Assembly (NCBI GenBank): GCA_033439255.1
Contig: CM065882.1
Location: 1,922,001 to 1,986,000 of the forward strand
DNA from: Hericium rajendrae
Lineage: Eukaryota; Basidiomycota; Agaricomycetes; Russulales; Hericiaceae
DNA: 64,000 nt
Reading direction: 5' to 3'
Position numbers and translations under genes: made by a program. Position 1 is the first letter of the stretch, and every line of letters begins with the position of its first letter. The notes beneath the pieces were generated by a model. That model saw nothing but the letters and a program-made list of their open reading frames with translations. It made no database searches and was not told the DNA's origin. Positions 12,937-24,994 of this stretch are shown piece after piece.

Positions 12937-13181
12937 ACTACTATACAGTAACACATCCCGTACCCTCCTTGTCCTTTACCCTTGCTCAGGTGTCGGTGCC
13001 AGCACATTTGGCGGTTTCCCACGCCACAATTATGTAATCCGGAGGGGGGGTGCTTTTGCGTGTCGTCTATCTTACTGGTAGATTTTGGTTCTGTTGGCCG
13101 GAGTTACGTGACCGATTAGATCGACCTCCGTGGCTTTTGGGGCCCATTCCCGTTCCATCCCCACCAGCCGGCGTCTTCGAC

Positions 13182-13190
13182 ATTTAAAGG
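13182..13190 (+). promoter_or_regulatory. TATA-like box of the MFS gene
   Basis: ATTTAAAGG lies about 105 bp upstream of the transporter ATG and only about 110 bp from the right end of the transposon. Confidence 0.4.
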
Positions 13191-13292
13191 CACACCCGAA
13201 CATCATGTGTTGCGGCTTCTGCTTTTCCCCCGTTCTTGAGGAAGTTGCAACCGCCTGTCACCCCCCGTACCACGCGCAGCGACCGAGCGAAG

Positions 13293-15620
13293 ATGTCTTC
13301 GGAAGGCAAGGACGACAAGCGCGTTGACCTGTACAATTCCCCCGCCGATCTCGAGAAGAGAAAACTTTCTGAGGAATCCCTGACTCTAGATGCCTTGGAG
13401 GATGGCGTGACCCCGGTATATGAGGCCAAGAGTCGAATGAGTATGTCTATGCTCTGTCTGTGGTTGCAGCGTACCTCACCAAGCGTCTTCTAGTCAATGA
13501 ATGTCTACAGGAGTACGTGCTATCACACTTCCAACCCCTCGTTACCAAACATACCCCCGCAGGATTGGCTTCGGTCGATATCAGATACAGCTCTTCATAT
13601 TGACTGGTCTTGGATGGATGGCAGACAGTATGCACCTCGTCTCGTCTCTAGGCACGTTTAATTCGTTTCTATAGACATTTGGCTACAGGGCGTCGCCATT
13701 ATCCTTCCCTCTATTCAGCAAGAGATGAATCCCGTCCGTGTTGAATATGCCACACTCGCCCTGTACGCAGGCCTCATCCTCGGTGCCTCGACCTGGGGCA
13801 TCTTAGCTGATGTTATCGGCCGGAAGCTCTCCTTCAACATCACGCTATTCCTTGCAGGCGTGTTCGGTATCGCATCCGGCGGAGCAAACAATTTCACGGC
13901 CGTCAGTGCACTGATTGCATGCGTTGGATTTGGAGTAGGTGGAAAGTGAGCCCTATGCCTCTCCTCTTCCTCCGTCGAACTAATGACGTGCCATCAGTCT
14001 CCCTGTCGACGGTGAGTCCTCTGCGAACGTGCTTTCGCGTATCGATCCTCCAGGCAGTTAGCTGAATCTGAGCGCGACGGTGATAGGCGCTATCTTCCTG
14101 GAGCACGTTCCTCGGTCGCATCAGGTACATCCACCTTTGAGCATCATTATATCCAGTACTTACGCATGTGTTTCAGTGGCTCCTCACTCTGTTATCAGTA
14201 TGGTGGGCCCTGGGCCAGCTATTCGGCTCGCTTGTTGCATGGCCATTCATCGCGAACTTCTCCTGCGACGCCACAATCCCACAGGGCCAATGCCCCAAGG
14301 CGGACAATATGGGCTGGAGATATACCTTGTACGTGCCTGTCCTAACTGGAAACGCGCAAAAGCTCATTACGACTGTGATGCAGCTATACCTTGTATGTAA
14401 CCAACGTGCCATCTCTCTACGGGCTAGCGGAACTGACATCCTGTAGTGGCGCCGTGACTTTCCTCATGTGGGTTGCTCGGTTCGTTCTCTTCGACCTACA
14501 AGAGTCGTCTAAGTACCTTGTCGGCAAAGGCCGCGACGAGGACGCCATCAGAGTACGTGAAGTTATTGATTTGACAATTTCCATTGTCCGACTACGCCCG
14601 CAGGTTCTGGAGAACATCGCCCGCACGAACGGCAAGACGATCACGCTCACGCTCGAGAAGCTGCAGTCCGTCCCCGGTGGCAAAGTAGCTCTCAAGCAAT
14701 ATACCACGTGGCAAGTCATCAAAAATGGCCTCTCGACTATTTCTCTGTGAGCAGCACAATTCCCATCTCATCACGGCACGATGCTGAACTTAGGGTCAGG
14801 TCGCATGTCAAGCCTCTTTTCGCAACAAGACGGCTCCAGATCAACACAAGCATCACGATCATGCTATGGGGCCTTATCGGCCTCGCATACCCCCTGTTCA
14901 ACGGCTTCCTCACGCTCTATCTCAAAGCGCGCGTCCCCGCCGGCGACTCGAGCACATTCACGACCTTCCGCAACTACAGCATCGTCTCATCGCTCGGCGT
15001 GCCGGGCTCGCTCGTCGCGTGCCTCCTCGTCGACTGGACTCGGACGAAAAAGAGTCGCTTCGCGTTCGGCGGACGTAAGTTCGCGATGGCGCTGTCGACC
15101 GCGCTCAGCGGCATCTTCCTCTTCCTCTTCACGACGAGCAAAAACCAGGCGGCGGTGCTTGGTTATTCTTGCGTGACGGCTTTCACCGAGAACGCTGTAC
15201 GTCTCCGTTCATCTCATATTGAAGGCGACTTGGGACTGACATCATATCTATAGATGTACGGTGTGCTTTATGCTTATACCCCCGAGGTCTTCCCCGCGCC
15301 GCATCGTGGCACGGCCGACGCGCTCTGCTCCGCCTTCAACCGTATCATGGGTTTATTGTCGCCCGTCATCAAGATTGCCACCACGCCTGAGATCGGGGCG
15401 ACCAGCAACGCTGCCGACGCGTGCGTACGCTGCCTAATTGTCTATCCTTGCCCGACTGACCATAATTCACACAAAGGCCCATTTTCGTGTCTGCGTCGCT
15501 ATTCCTGGCAGCATCGGTACTGATGCTCCTGTTACCAATCGAGGTTCGTTCGCATTCCCCTTTGCTCCGACCGTGCCGCTTCATGACTATGTGCAGACCG
15601 CAGGCAAAGCCGCCCTGTGA
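13293..15620 (+). CDS. MFS transporter, SV2/sugar-porter-like
   Basis: Plasma- or organelle-membrane transporter of the major facilitator superfamily. After a hydrophilic N-terminus (about 60 residues) the spliced frame reads QIQLFILTGLGWMADNIWLQ, then about 12 hydrophobic segments; the loop 2-3 signature is in GILADVIGRKLS, and SSKYLVGKGRDEDA marks the central loop. TM10-11 includes YAYTPEVFPAPHRGTA, the PETK/PxxxR-type motif of sugar-porter and SV2 members. About ten short introns; the final splice gives ..LLLPIE-TAGKAAL and stop. Length is about 560 residues, normal. The GWMADNxWLQG start is typical of a fungal group annotated as membrane transporters; the substrate is unknown. The mariner element upstream lies within the likely promoter. 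Confidence 0.9.
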
Positions 15621-16060
15621 GATCCGACGGTTCTCGACTCTCCTATCCACTCGCCTTGGCAGTAGAGTACGGTGGCCTCGGCCACCCGGTGCGTTCATGG
15701 GGTTATGCACGTCCCTCGATGTAGCACTTGAGTTTCATGACATGTCACGTCCGAATTTTGCATTGTATGAAATTGTGTCTATCAGAATGGCATAGTATGT
15801 AGCATGATAATGAAAAGCCGCTATCCAGAGTACGGGAACCAGTGTCGTGAGTGTCGTTACGGTCATTACAAACTAAGAAGACAAGCAGCGCTGCAGGGTA
15901 GAGGGAGCAAACATAAGTAATGGAAAAGGCATGAAGGTGACAGGTGAAGCGATTACATGCAGAGTATAACCAAACACGCGAATTGAACAGTGCGAACCAG
16001 AATAAGGATACAGTGTAAAATTCCTCTGACAATCCTGACGGTCGGGAGCAAGCAAACCTG
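15621..16060. other. Convergent intergenic spacer
   Basis: 440 bp between the 3' ends of the MFS transporter (+) and the arrestin gene (-). No gene or repeat was seen; presumably both 3' UTRs. Confidence 0.5.
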
Positions 16061-19000
16061 TCATGCAGTCTGTCCTTGATACTTCTTGATCAAATCTCGT
16101 AACCGCGCCTGCCCAAACATGAGGTCCTCCCGCTTCGCCTTCGGGGGCGAAGACGCGACCCCGCCGACGACGGGGATCGCGGGTATCGTGGGCTGGGGCA
16201 CCGCCCGCTCTCTCCTCTGCGGCAGTGCAGGCCGGGCAAGCGATGCCGTGGACGACAGCATCGGGGTCGCATGGGAAGATGAGATGACAGCAGGCACTGA
16301 AGTTCCTTTCGTCGGTCCAAGGACCGGAGTAGAACCAGGTGAAGTCTTCCTCGGCGTGGATACTGCTTTGGGTTTAGGAAGATCTAAGAATGCTCTGTGT
16401 TTGCCTGCAGGTACAGGTGGTAGAGTCGGTTTCGCAGCAGGGACTGGTCGAGGCGCGGGTTTCACGGGTTGTTTGTCTGTCTTGTTCGTCGTTGCCGCCG
16501 AACCGAAGATAGCTGTGACGGCCGTGACTCGTCCGCCCTTACCTCCCCGCGCAGATCGTATGTCATACTTCGCCTGAACATCATTTAGACGCGGCGGGAA
16601 CACAGGCACACGTTTCTGCACGACGGGCTTAACAAGAGGACGAGTGCATGGGGGCGACGGAGAAGTGGCTCGAAGAGCAGCTTCATATCGGGCGCGAGGC
16701 GAGGTAGGCGCATTGTTGGGCGATGCAGGGGTAGTGCGCGTGGCGGGCGACTTGGGCAAACGAGATGAGCGAGCTAAAGATCCAACTGCGTAACCACGAA
16801 GAGTAGAGACCGGTACAAAACCAGAAGATCGGGGGTTTGGAGCGGTTGAGGAGCCTTCCGTCTCCGGCTTTTGGTTCTTCGCTGGCTCAGGGTGACGAGC
16901 GCCTGTGACAGTAGTGTTCCTCTCAATGCCTGGTCGCCTCCCGTCGAGCAAAGCTGAGAGAATGGGCGATGCCGACACGTTGAATGGGACTGCAGATGGA
17001 GAAGACACGTCTGGGGACAGGGTGACATGCTTTGCTTTCACTGCCGACTTACCCTTGTCTGATAAGTCCATAGGCGAAAGTAGAGGGGAAACCAGTGGTG
17101 AAGATGCGGGGAACTCCACCACTTCCTCCGCAGCCTTTGAGAAGTCAGCTTCTATCTCCGTAGGAGACGCCGCATCCAATGGCACCGGCTCCAGCTTCCC
17201 CAACCATTCCGCCACGCGACCTTTCGCAGCCTTCCTCAACCTCGCTGCCTCTTCATCCTTCTGCCCCTTCTCCTTCTTTTTCTTCTTCTCTTTGCCCTTC
17301 CCTGACGACGCAGTACTTCTCGCCTTCCCCTTCCGCGTCCCACGATCACTCTCTCCCGATATACTCCGCCCTTGCTTCTGGGTGCGCTCGTCAGAGATTC
17401 TGTCTGGCTCTGGCTCCTCGCCGGTCACAGGATCGTCCGACTCATCCAGCGCCAGAACCGGCGGCCCGACGCGCTCCAATGCCTTGTCCCTCTCTCGCTC
17501 GAGCTTTCCGATACCCGCTTTCGCACCTTGGTCGCCCAGCGTCAGACTCGAGATCGCCGAATCCACCTCTGCGGCACCCCCTCCACTTGCTCGAGGAATG
17601 TCGATCGGCGCCAGCGCATTCGAAATCCCCAACACGCTCCTGACATCTGCTCTCCCCTTGTCTTCCATCTTGCGCGTCCCCACCTCCGCGAGCAGTCGAC
17701 GCTCCAGGGCATCAAGACCGCTCACTTCTTCCGCCCTGCCGGGGCTGAGATTATTGGCATGATTTGCAGAGCGCGGTGGTTTGAGCATGCTGAGAGCAGA
17801 CAATGTAGGAGTCTTGGGTGTAGGTGCGGAAACGTCGCCAAAAGATTGAGACTCTGGCGCTTCCGGCTCTTCACGTGAAGTAAATAGCATGTCGGCGCGA
17901 GGACGCGAGGCCCGTAACATGACGCGGTCCTTTTCAGATGGGACAGGAGGCGATGGCAGCGTCTTCTCCAGATCCAGTCCGGGCTTCATGGGCTCTTGCT
18001 GCTCCTCTGCCGCCGCCATTTCCTCTAAGGCGGCGACACGGTCACTCTTCGATAGCGACAGGCCAGTCGCGGGATCGAAAGAGATCTTGCGCGAACGCTT
18101 AGGTGAGGCAAGTGGTCGGGGCGAGAGAACGTCTGCTTGTCCTTGCAGAGAGTGCGGCGAAAGCGGCTGTGACGGGGACAGAGATCCGTGAGACGGACTG
18201 ATTTGTGGCGAAGGTACGACATCCGCAGCTGGCGCAGGTGCATAATGGAGCTGTGCAATGGCAGTAGGTATAGGGAATCGATGCGATTGCGGCGACACCG
18301 AGCGATGTCTCGAAGTGGTCCGCAAGTGATGCGACACCCGCGACGCTCGTTCTCCTTTGCCTTCTTGCGGTTCGGCACTTGTGCCACCCGCATTCGCAGC
18401 AATGGACATGAGGACATGTTGGTTTGATAACGGCGGCAGCCCAGAGGGAAGAGCCTGCAGTGGTACAGTGGAGGGAGGTTCGGCACTCAATGGACGAGGC
18501 GGAGGAACGTATTGCATAGGGATGGCCGGGTAATAAGGCTGCACCTGATAGGGAGAAGGAGGGGAGGGGTAGGGATAATCAAGCGGACGTGGAGAGTTGG
18601 ATTGCAAGAAATTCCAATATTGCTGTTGGTCCCGCATAGCATCGTAATATGGTAGTGGTTGCTGCGGTGGAGGTGTAAATGGGTATAGATGGGGCGATTG
18701 GACCCTGTCCAGTGCAAATGTTGGCGGGGACGAGTAAGGCGATGGAAGATCGTAGATAAGAGGGCTTGCTGGGAGCGCGAGCGGTAACTCGGGGATAGGA
18801 GGGGGTGGAGGAAGTGCAGCGGGATGGAAAATAGTGATAGGCAGGTCGAGTTGGATATCTTTGCTGTTTCGCCCACGAGAGATAGAATTGAGCAAAATAC
18901 GATAGGCTAAGGTGAGAAGAAACGTTGCCGTACCTGCCAATCGGCATGCAAATCTTGACGTTCACAAAGCACCGCACTTCAAATAGAGGTTCCTTCAGGA

Positions 19001-20004
19001 CGTGTGCTTCCTCATCGCCTTGCCGATCGCCACCCTTGACAGTTCTGGCCTCCATAGGTGTATCGAAGACAAGTTGTGCTACACCTTCGGATCCCGGCGG
19101 CGCGACATAATCTGGGCCACGGAAGTTGACAGACGTGAGCGTGTCAGATATCTGAAGAGGAGGCTTGTGAGACGATGGAAGGCCACATAGATGCAGATGT
19201 CGTGTAAGCGCGACTTGAAGGCCAGTCGTCTGCTTCTTTGATTAAACATATGTGCAGCTCGAAGGCAAGTCTAGCGCACCTTCTTAGAGGAGTGATTCTT
19301 CACTTGCAACTCGACGCAAGCGCTTTCCCCAGCGACGACCAATCCTCCTACGACTCTGGCCTGCACCCATATCTTACCGTGCTCCCCAACGATAACCCCT
19401 TCGGGCTCGATTCTATCGAAGTCAAGCTCATAGCTCTCCGCGACATCCACCTCGCTCCTATCCACGACGAGCCTGTTTTCGCCTTTCCATGACACACCAA
19501 CAGTGGCTTTGACCTCGTACTTGATACGAGCAAGGCCCGACCCAAAGTCGATTGACGACGGCGACGTCGATGGAATAGGGAGGCGAAAGAGGAAGGTCGT
19601 CAGTCCCCGTCGCGCTTCATGATAGTGCGCGGGCAGAGGAGGATTGCCGGCGATCGGATGAGGGAGTACGGCGTTCGAAGGAGGTAAGCCGGGTCCTTGG
19701 AATAGCCTACGTGTATGAAGGAAAGTCGAGGTCGCAGAGTGATCTCGCGATGTGAGCTCTTCAATTCAGTCAATATTAGTGGCAGGCCTGGTCTAGGCGA
19801 CTGTCCTCCCGCACCTTCGATGGCGTAGAGCTCAACCATGATAATCCCAAGTCCTAGACCTTCGTCCGCCCTGCATTCAACTTCCATCTTGCCCGTGACG
19901 GCGCCTCCAGCTACATACAACTTGTCCGAAGTCGTGAGTGACACTTTGACCTTGGGGTGGTATGGGGAGGCATTCATGAGCTCTGGCCTCGATTGAAGAG
20001 CCAT
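16061..20004 (-). CDS. Alpha-arrestin (arrestin N and C domains) with long disordered tail
   Basis: Adaptor of the alpha-arrestin family, which in fungi links plasma-membrane transporters to the Rsp5-type ubiquitin ligase. Start ATG 20004. The first intron joins ..VELYAIE to ELTSRDHSATSTFLHTRRLF, a conserved arrestin core; the N domain continues through LTTFLFRLPIPSTSPSSIDF and YEVKATVGVSWKGENRL, and the C domain through VHVKNHS-like and NFRGPDYVAPPGSEG segments in exons near 19495-18945. The last exon (to 16061) encodes over 900 residues that are mostly Pro/Ser/Lys-rich and disordered, ending in LRDLIKKYQGQTA. An LPYY sequence (LPxY) occurs, but I saw no strict PPxY. The tail is far longer than the arrestin fold and rich in SP sites, suggesting control by phosphorylation (inference). 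Exon borders near 18940-19280 are approximate. Confidence 0.88.
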
Positions 20005-21029
20005 CGTGGCTCGGCGACAGCGAAAACAGGAATGCTAGGGTATACAATACTTGCTGAGAAGACCGATGAGAACGTCTGAATAAGATACTGGTGCAGATAT
20101 GAAGATGATGCTACAGCTGGATCCAAGGGGGAGATAGAAAAGATGTAAGGCAAGCAATGAACAGAATCCAGACGGGTCCTATTGGAGGCGTCTTTGACGG
20201 GGTGTTGAGAACGACATCTCGGGGGAGTTCTTGCTTAAGCTGCTACGGAAGCCATGTTGCGTCGAAGAGCTGCAGGAGGTGTACGATGAGAGAGGCTGAG
20301 AGACCTGTACGTTCAGCCACAGTCTACGAGCCACATGCACCGCCCGTGAGATCTCCATTCGCAGTCGGCCCAAGCACGCTTGCTGCCCGCGCTGATTATT
20401 GAACCAGGAATCCGACCAAATTCCCTTTGTAAAAAGAGCATTGTTCCTCACAGGGGTCAAAAGATTCAGATTTCTGAATGAGGTACGCTATGCATCGGAA
20501 GTCAAGCTTCAAGTTGGCGTCAAGCCTCGACATCAAGCATGTCGCTCTTCATGATCATCTAGCTGGTTGCTAGCTATGCAGGGCATCAATATCGACCCAC
20601 CTTCTGTAATTCGACTGTACATTCTAAATATTAACAACCATAAAGTACACTAGACGTGGTCAAACTCGTTCGGGATGTCCGTGTATCGGTAATCGTAGGG
20701 CATAGCAAAGTGGAAGATGTCGGAAACTAGATATAAGCATGCATTATCATAATATGAACCGCCCTGCGATTAAGAGGATCTACTTGTCAAAAGCTGTGAG
20801 AAATGTCCAGCCATAAAGTCCGAAGAAAAAGAACAGTTACAAAACCCTGAGATCAATCATCGTCAACATCAGCATCGACTGGGCGATGACGGAACCATCA
20901 TCATATCATGATTGTGAGCCCGAAGCTTCACCGCATACCCCCAATGCATGAACTCATCTTCTCCTCATCACCGTGATGCTGCGCAAAGAAGCATAACGGA
21001 AGATGGTGATTTTCGAGGACCTCCGCGCC
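20005..21029. other. Upstream region of the arrestin gene
   Basis: About 1 kb between two minus-strand genes: promoter and leader of the arrestin, plus 3' flank of the hypothetical gene. A 93-codon minus frame at 20179-20460 is open but unrecognised. No repeat was found. Confidence 0.45.
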
Positions 21030-21846
21030 TCACTGTTCGTTGGCAATCCACTCCACGTGAAACTGGCGCCAGTCGCCTGTGTCCTCGATATCCGACTCGG
21101 CAGCGTCTTCGACGAACTCCTGTTCTTCCTCGGCTTCGTGCATGCTGTACGGATGCGCCGGCATCCGGATGGGCGAGGGCAGTGTCGGTACCGACAGCGC
21201 GCGCGAGCGGCGCTGCGACGACCGTGCAAGCTCGGAGGTGGCACAGAAGTTCAAAAACGACTCTTCGCGGGGGGACGGGGGTACAGAATGCTCGGGGGTG
21301 CTGAACGTGATCAGGAATGACATGGATGGCGAAGAGCGATCAAGCGTGGATGGTTTCAAGATGCACGAGTCCGCATCATCATTGTCGAGCAAATGATGGT
21401 CCTCATCTCTGTGCAAGGACAGCAAGGCTCTGTAAGTCAAGTGCCACGAAGGAAACGGAACATGATGCAACTTACGTATGGGAGCGCCATGCCGGAGGTT
21501 TGGGCGTCACGTCCGCGGAAAGAGGGCCTTTCTCGGGCAGCCAGTTCTCCGAGACCGAGATGTCCACGGGGACAATGACGCTGGGCATTGTCCTTCGCCT
21601 CGCCGCCTTCACCTCCCGTGTTGACGGCGGCGGTCCTCTCTTTGCCGACGAATCCCTGCGTTTCAAGAAGCGCGCCGACGACAACGCAGTGTGCCATGCC
21701 TGCACCGACTTCGACATCTTGTGCCCAGGCTTGGAGGTTGAAGGTCCTGCTTCGGGCGTATTTGAGATGCGGGAGGACATCCGCTGACGCTGCTGTGCCA
21801 TGACACGTAAACCCGAAGAGAAGATGTTGGAGTAGTTGGAGTGCAT
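21030..21846 (-). CDS. Hypothetical basic/acidic small protein
   Basis: Two exons on the minus strand, start ATG 21846. One intron (donor CATAC|GTAAGT near 21472, acceptor near 21428) joins ..PAWRSHT to ALLSLHRDEDHH in frame. The product is about 250 residues. The N-terminal half is basic and Ser/Arg rich (RFLKRRDSSAKR); the middle has SVSENWLPEKGP and SMSFLITFSTPEHSVPPSPR; the C-terminus is strongly acidic and ends DTGDWRQFHVEWIANEQ. No transmembrane segment, signal peptide or known domain was seen. The clean splice and the charge-patterned protein argue it is real; function unknown. Confidence 0.6.
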
Positions 21847-24425
21847 TGTGATGTGGCGGGCTAACAGTAGGACAGAGACTACGTGGGTGAGGGAGAATTA
21901 AGAGGAGAAGCGGATACGAGGAGACACCGACCAAGGCTGGGGCACAACACAAGGAACGGGAGATGTGTCCTTGACCGTACGTAGCCCTCAGCCTTATATT
22001 AGCCCCGCGCCTCTGCGATCTCTTTCGTACCTACCTTCCCAGTGATGCCCGCCCAAAGATCCCGACCCAAACACAAAGGCAGCATAGCTACGCACCATGC
22101 CGGCGAAGCGGTCCCGGGCGGCGAATAACCAATGCTGCGCTGGACGATGTTCGAGCGATATCACGCTCTTACTGCATCTGGAGCGGGGTACGTGCATCGC
22201 CCTGGATGGGCCGTGCTGCAGGCGCACATGCGTCTGCTGATAACTACCGAAGGTCCTGAAATTCCTATTCCAGGACAAGGCGGGGCTCTCCCTGATCGGG
22301 TTACGTGCACCCGCCGAATTGAAGACAATAGAGAAGATGTGAACCTTGGAGCGGGATGTAAGACAATGAAAATTATCCTGGAAGATCTCTGCTCTTCTAC
22401 AGGTCCCTTGATCATCTCTACGAATCACAAAAGAGAGCGATTCAAAGGCGGCGCCTACCCATGATGCGAACCCGGACGGCTGATGTCACGCGTGCAGTGT
22501 CGTACGTCTATATAACTAATGGTCCTAAAGAGCGCGGATTCTTCACAATTGTGTGGGAGATGTGTAGAAGGAGACTTGCAGCGTGGAGGAGCCTGGGAGT
22601 TGTCATGTACAATTTAAGTCTTGCTTGTGCTCAAATGAAGAGTGCCGATGGCTTCTTAGGAAGGTGCCTTTTGTCCGAGACTAGCAACAGGGGGCCCTTC
22701 GAGACGAGGAAGCGTGAAGAAAGAGAACAAGATCGCGTCCATAGCGCGCAGGGACTGTTGTCGTTAACGACGAGCCCAACAGGGTAGAGAGTTGTATAGA
22801 CTTGAAACAAGTTGAGATCTCAAGAGCCGTCGGGCGACAACAAACACGCTGACCAATTAGAGGCTCACTGCTGGACCAATCCAGTGCAAGCAACCAACAG
22901 GAGGATCTTGAGCGAGGTATTACAGCTCCCACAGCGATCGTGCCATAATTTGCTCTAGGTCGTTGCGAAGGTTGCACTACAGCCTCGTGATGAGCGCTAG
23001 GACTGGGGGCGCGACGCGAAGTTATGATGTCCTATACTCAGATTCGTCAATACGGGCTACCGTGTGGGAGCTGGTCAGACAATCAGTCAGTCACAGGTGC
23101 AGTCGTAGCTTGAAGTGTGATACCAATCGTCATAAGCCATCCGATTCAAATTATGGGAAGTTTATTTACCGATGTCAATAGCCCATGGAAATAGCCTGGG
23201 TCTAATCCGCTCGCTTCAAGCAAGTTCATCCAATTAATTTGATCTCGCTGAAACCGTCGAAACAGAAAGCCGCAAAACAACGGCAGACTTACCGCCGCAT
23301 TCTATTGGTACGGTTTTGGCATCACTGAGAGCGTGTCGATGATCATGAGCGCGTGTATGGCGATGAAGCATTCACTGACGTGGATATGACAAAAAGTGTC
23401 TGCTCTACTCAGAGAGTTCCTCGCGTTTTCTTTTGAAACTTTGTCATAAACGCGAGTCTCTATGGTCCATGAATAACGAGGTATTAATGAAGGTCGTTCA
23501 CAGCCCTTGATATAGCAAGAAGGAAGGAGGATGAAGCGTTGACAACCAGCGACATATCAAGGACGCGTTCTCTCCAGTACAGAAGAGCACGAGCAAAAGG
23601 TTTCAAGTCCCGGAGCAGTAAAAATGCCGAGAAGACAGGCATAAACTCACGTTATCATGCATTAGTTGGCCTAACCGAGGAAACCGAGCTAGAACAATCA
23701 CGTACTGCCAAAGGACTGGCATGTCAGCGATACTTAGTTGAGAGATGACAGATTACCGAACATATTCCTGGAGCACTGGATGTGGGGTGTTTGATTGTAC
23801 AGCGACGCTATGAAGGCGGGATCGAAAAAACTACCCGGACGACAGACGGAGTGGCACGACTCGGCATGGTCGGGCATGTACCGGTCATCTCGGACTGCTC
23901 GTGGAATCCGATCTAGACAATGTCAACACTAATGGGAAAGGATTCGACCGTTGTGGAAGCCAAGACCATCAGACTTTGGCGCCTAAGTGTCCATAGCTGT
24001 GTGATGATTTGCACAACAGAAATAGTGCAGACGCACAGGGAAAAGGTACTAACACGAGGAAAAGATGCCCAGGAAGTGTTGATAACGAGCCGTGGCATTG
24101 AACATCTCATGCAGAGGTCCAAATTGGCGCCTGATACCCAAATCGTAGATTGGGCACGCTCGTAGCATGAGATCCACGGGCACGAGCATACATCATCGCG
24201 GACAGCCGAGGTACCATGAGAAACAAAGACGGGAAGAAAAGATGAATTGAGCCGGGGTTTCAATTGACAGCGAGATATGTATGATACATTGCTTCATGAC
24301 CGTCGTAAGTGAGGGCATGCATGCACTGGGTTGCTTCATGAACACTGTTAACATCGATTAATGGCGCGAGCATTCTAAGAGCGAGTGATGTAAACAAGAT
24401 ACCTGAAAGCAAGCGGCGGGAGATG
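21847..24425. other. Gene-poor stretch
   Basis: About 2.6 kb with only short open frames and no recognisable product on either strand. It holds the promoter of the hypothetical gene on one side and the 3' flank of COA6 on the other. Confidence 0.5.
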
Positions 24426-24769
24426 TTATGACCGTCTTTTAGCTTCTTGAGCTTGTGTGGCCGCCTGCTCGAGAATAGGCTTCTGTTGTTCAGCAAGTAC
24501 TCGACGCCTGTTAAAGTAGTCGATCTGGTGCAAACGCGGTTAAGAATAGTCTCTTGGGGACATAGTCTGACGCTCACCCAGCTTTGAGCACAGTTCTGAT
24601 GATACTCTTTCTTTTGTGCAGCACATTTGTCTCCTTCGCTACCCGCCATGACTACCCCCGCGGAGTCGAGGCAGGCAAAGTACGCGTCCCGCGTCTCCCA
24701 GCATCTTTTGCGGTCGTTACGAGAGGCCGCGTTTGGTGGTTCTTGCTTGCTACTGCTGAACCAGCCCAT
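24426..24769 (-). CDS. COA6: Cytochrome c oxidase assembly factor 6 (COA6)
   Basis: Small mitochondrial intermembrane-space protein of the COX6B/COA6 fold, which helps deliver copper to the CuA site of Cox2 (family knowledge). Two exons: 24769-24578 and 24524-24426, intron 53 nt. The product is 96 residues or so: MGWFSSSKQEPPNAASRNDR, then the twin motifs CWETRDAYFAC (CX9C) and CAAQKKEYHQNC (CX10C), the spacing diagnostic of COA6 rather than COX6B, then SWIDYFNRRRVLAEQQ and a charged end ..AKRRS. Length and cysteine spacing are normal. It is divergent from the TBC gene, with 225 bp between start codons and so a shared promoter. Confidence 0.95.
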
Positions 24770-24994
24770 GACTGCAGAGTGCGAAAGAGACAGGGAACTG
24801 GCCGATGACGAGGAGAGGAGAGTCGGGAGGAGCCTGCAGACTGTTGTGCGGCGGAACGGAAAGACAGCACGTGGTGGGCACGTACGTGGGACAAGCGCCG
24901 AGGAACGCGTTTATGCATCTCGCTTTCCACTTCCGTTGGTGCAACCCATAACAACTCGTGTTTGCTGCCTACCCGCACGTCTATCTCCTATCTA

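Larger units (their letters stand above)
10010..13072 (+). mobile_element. Complete Tc1/mariner-type DNA transposon
   Basis: 3,063-bp element. Left end AGATAGACGACGCGCAAAAG and right end (complement) AGATAGACGACACGCAAAAG begin 30-bp terminal inverted repeats that both run through GCACCCCCCCT, with one mismatch in 30. It is flanked directly by TA on both sides (10008-10009 and 13073-13074), the target duplication expected for the IS630/Tc1/mariner superfamily. One transposase gene with two introns lies inside and is open throughout. Near-identical ends plus an intact frame suggest recent insertion. Confidence 0.95.

Noticed and set aside
16905-17762. 285-codon plus-strand frame
   Set aside because: Lies inside the arrestin tail exon on the other strand; Ser/Ala/Pro composition mirrors that coding strand.
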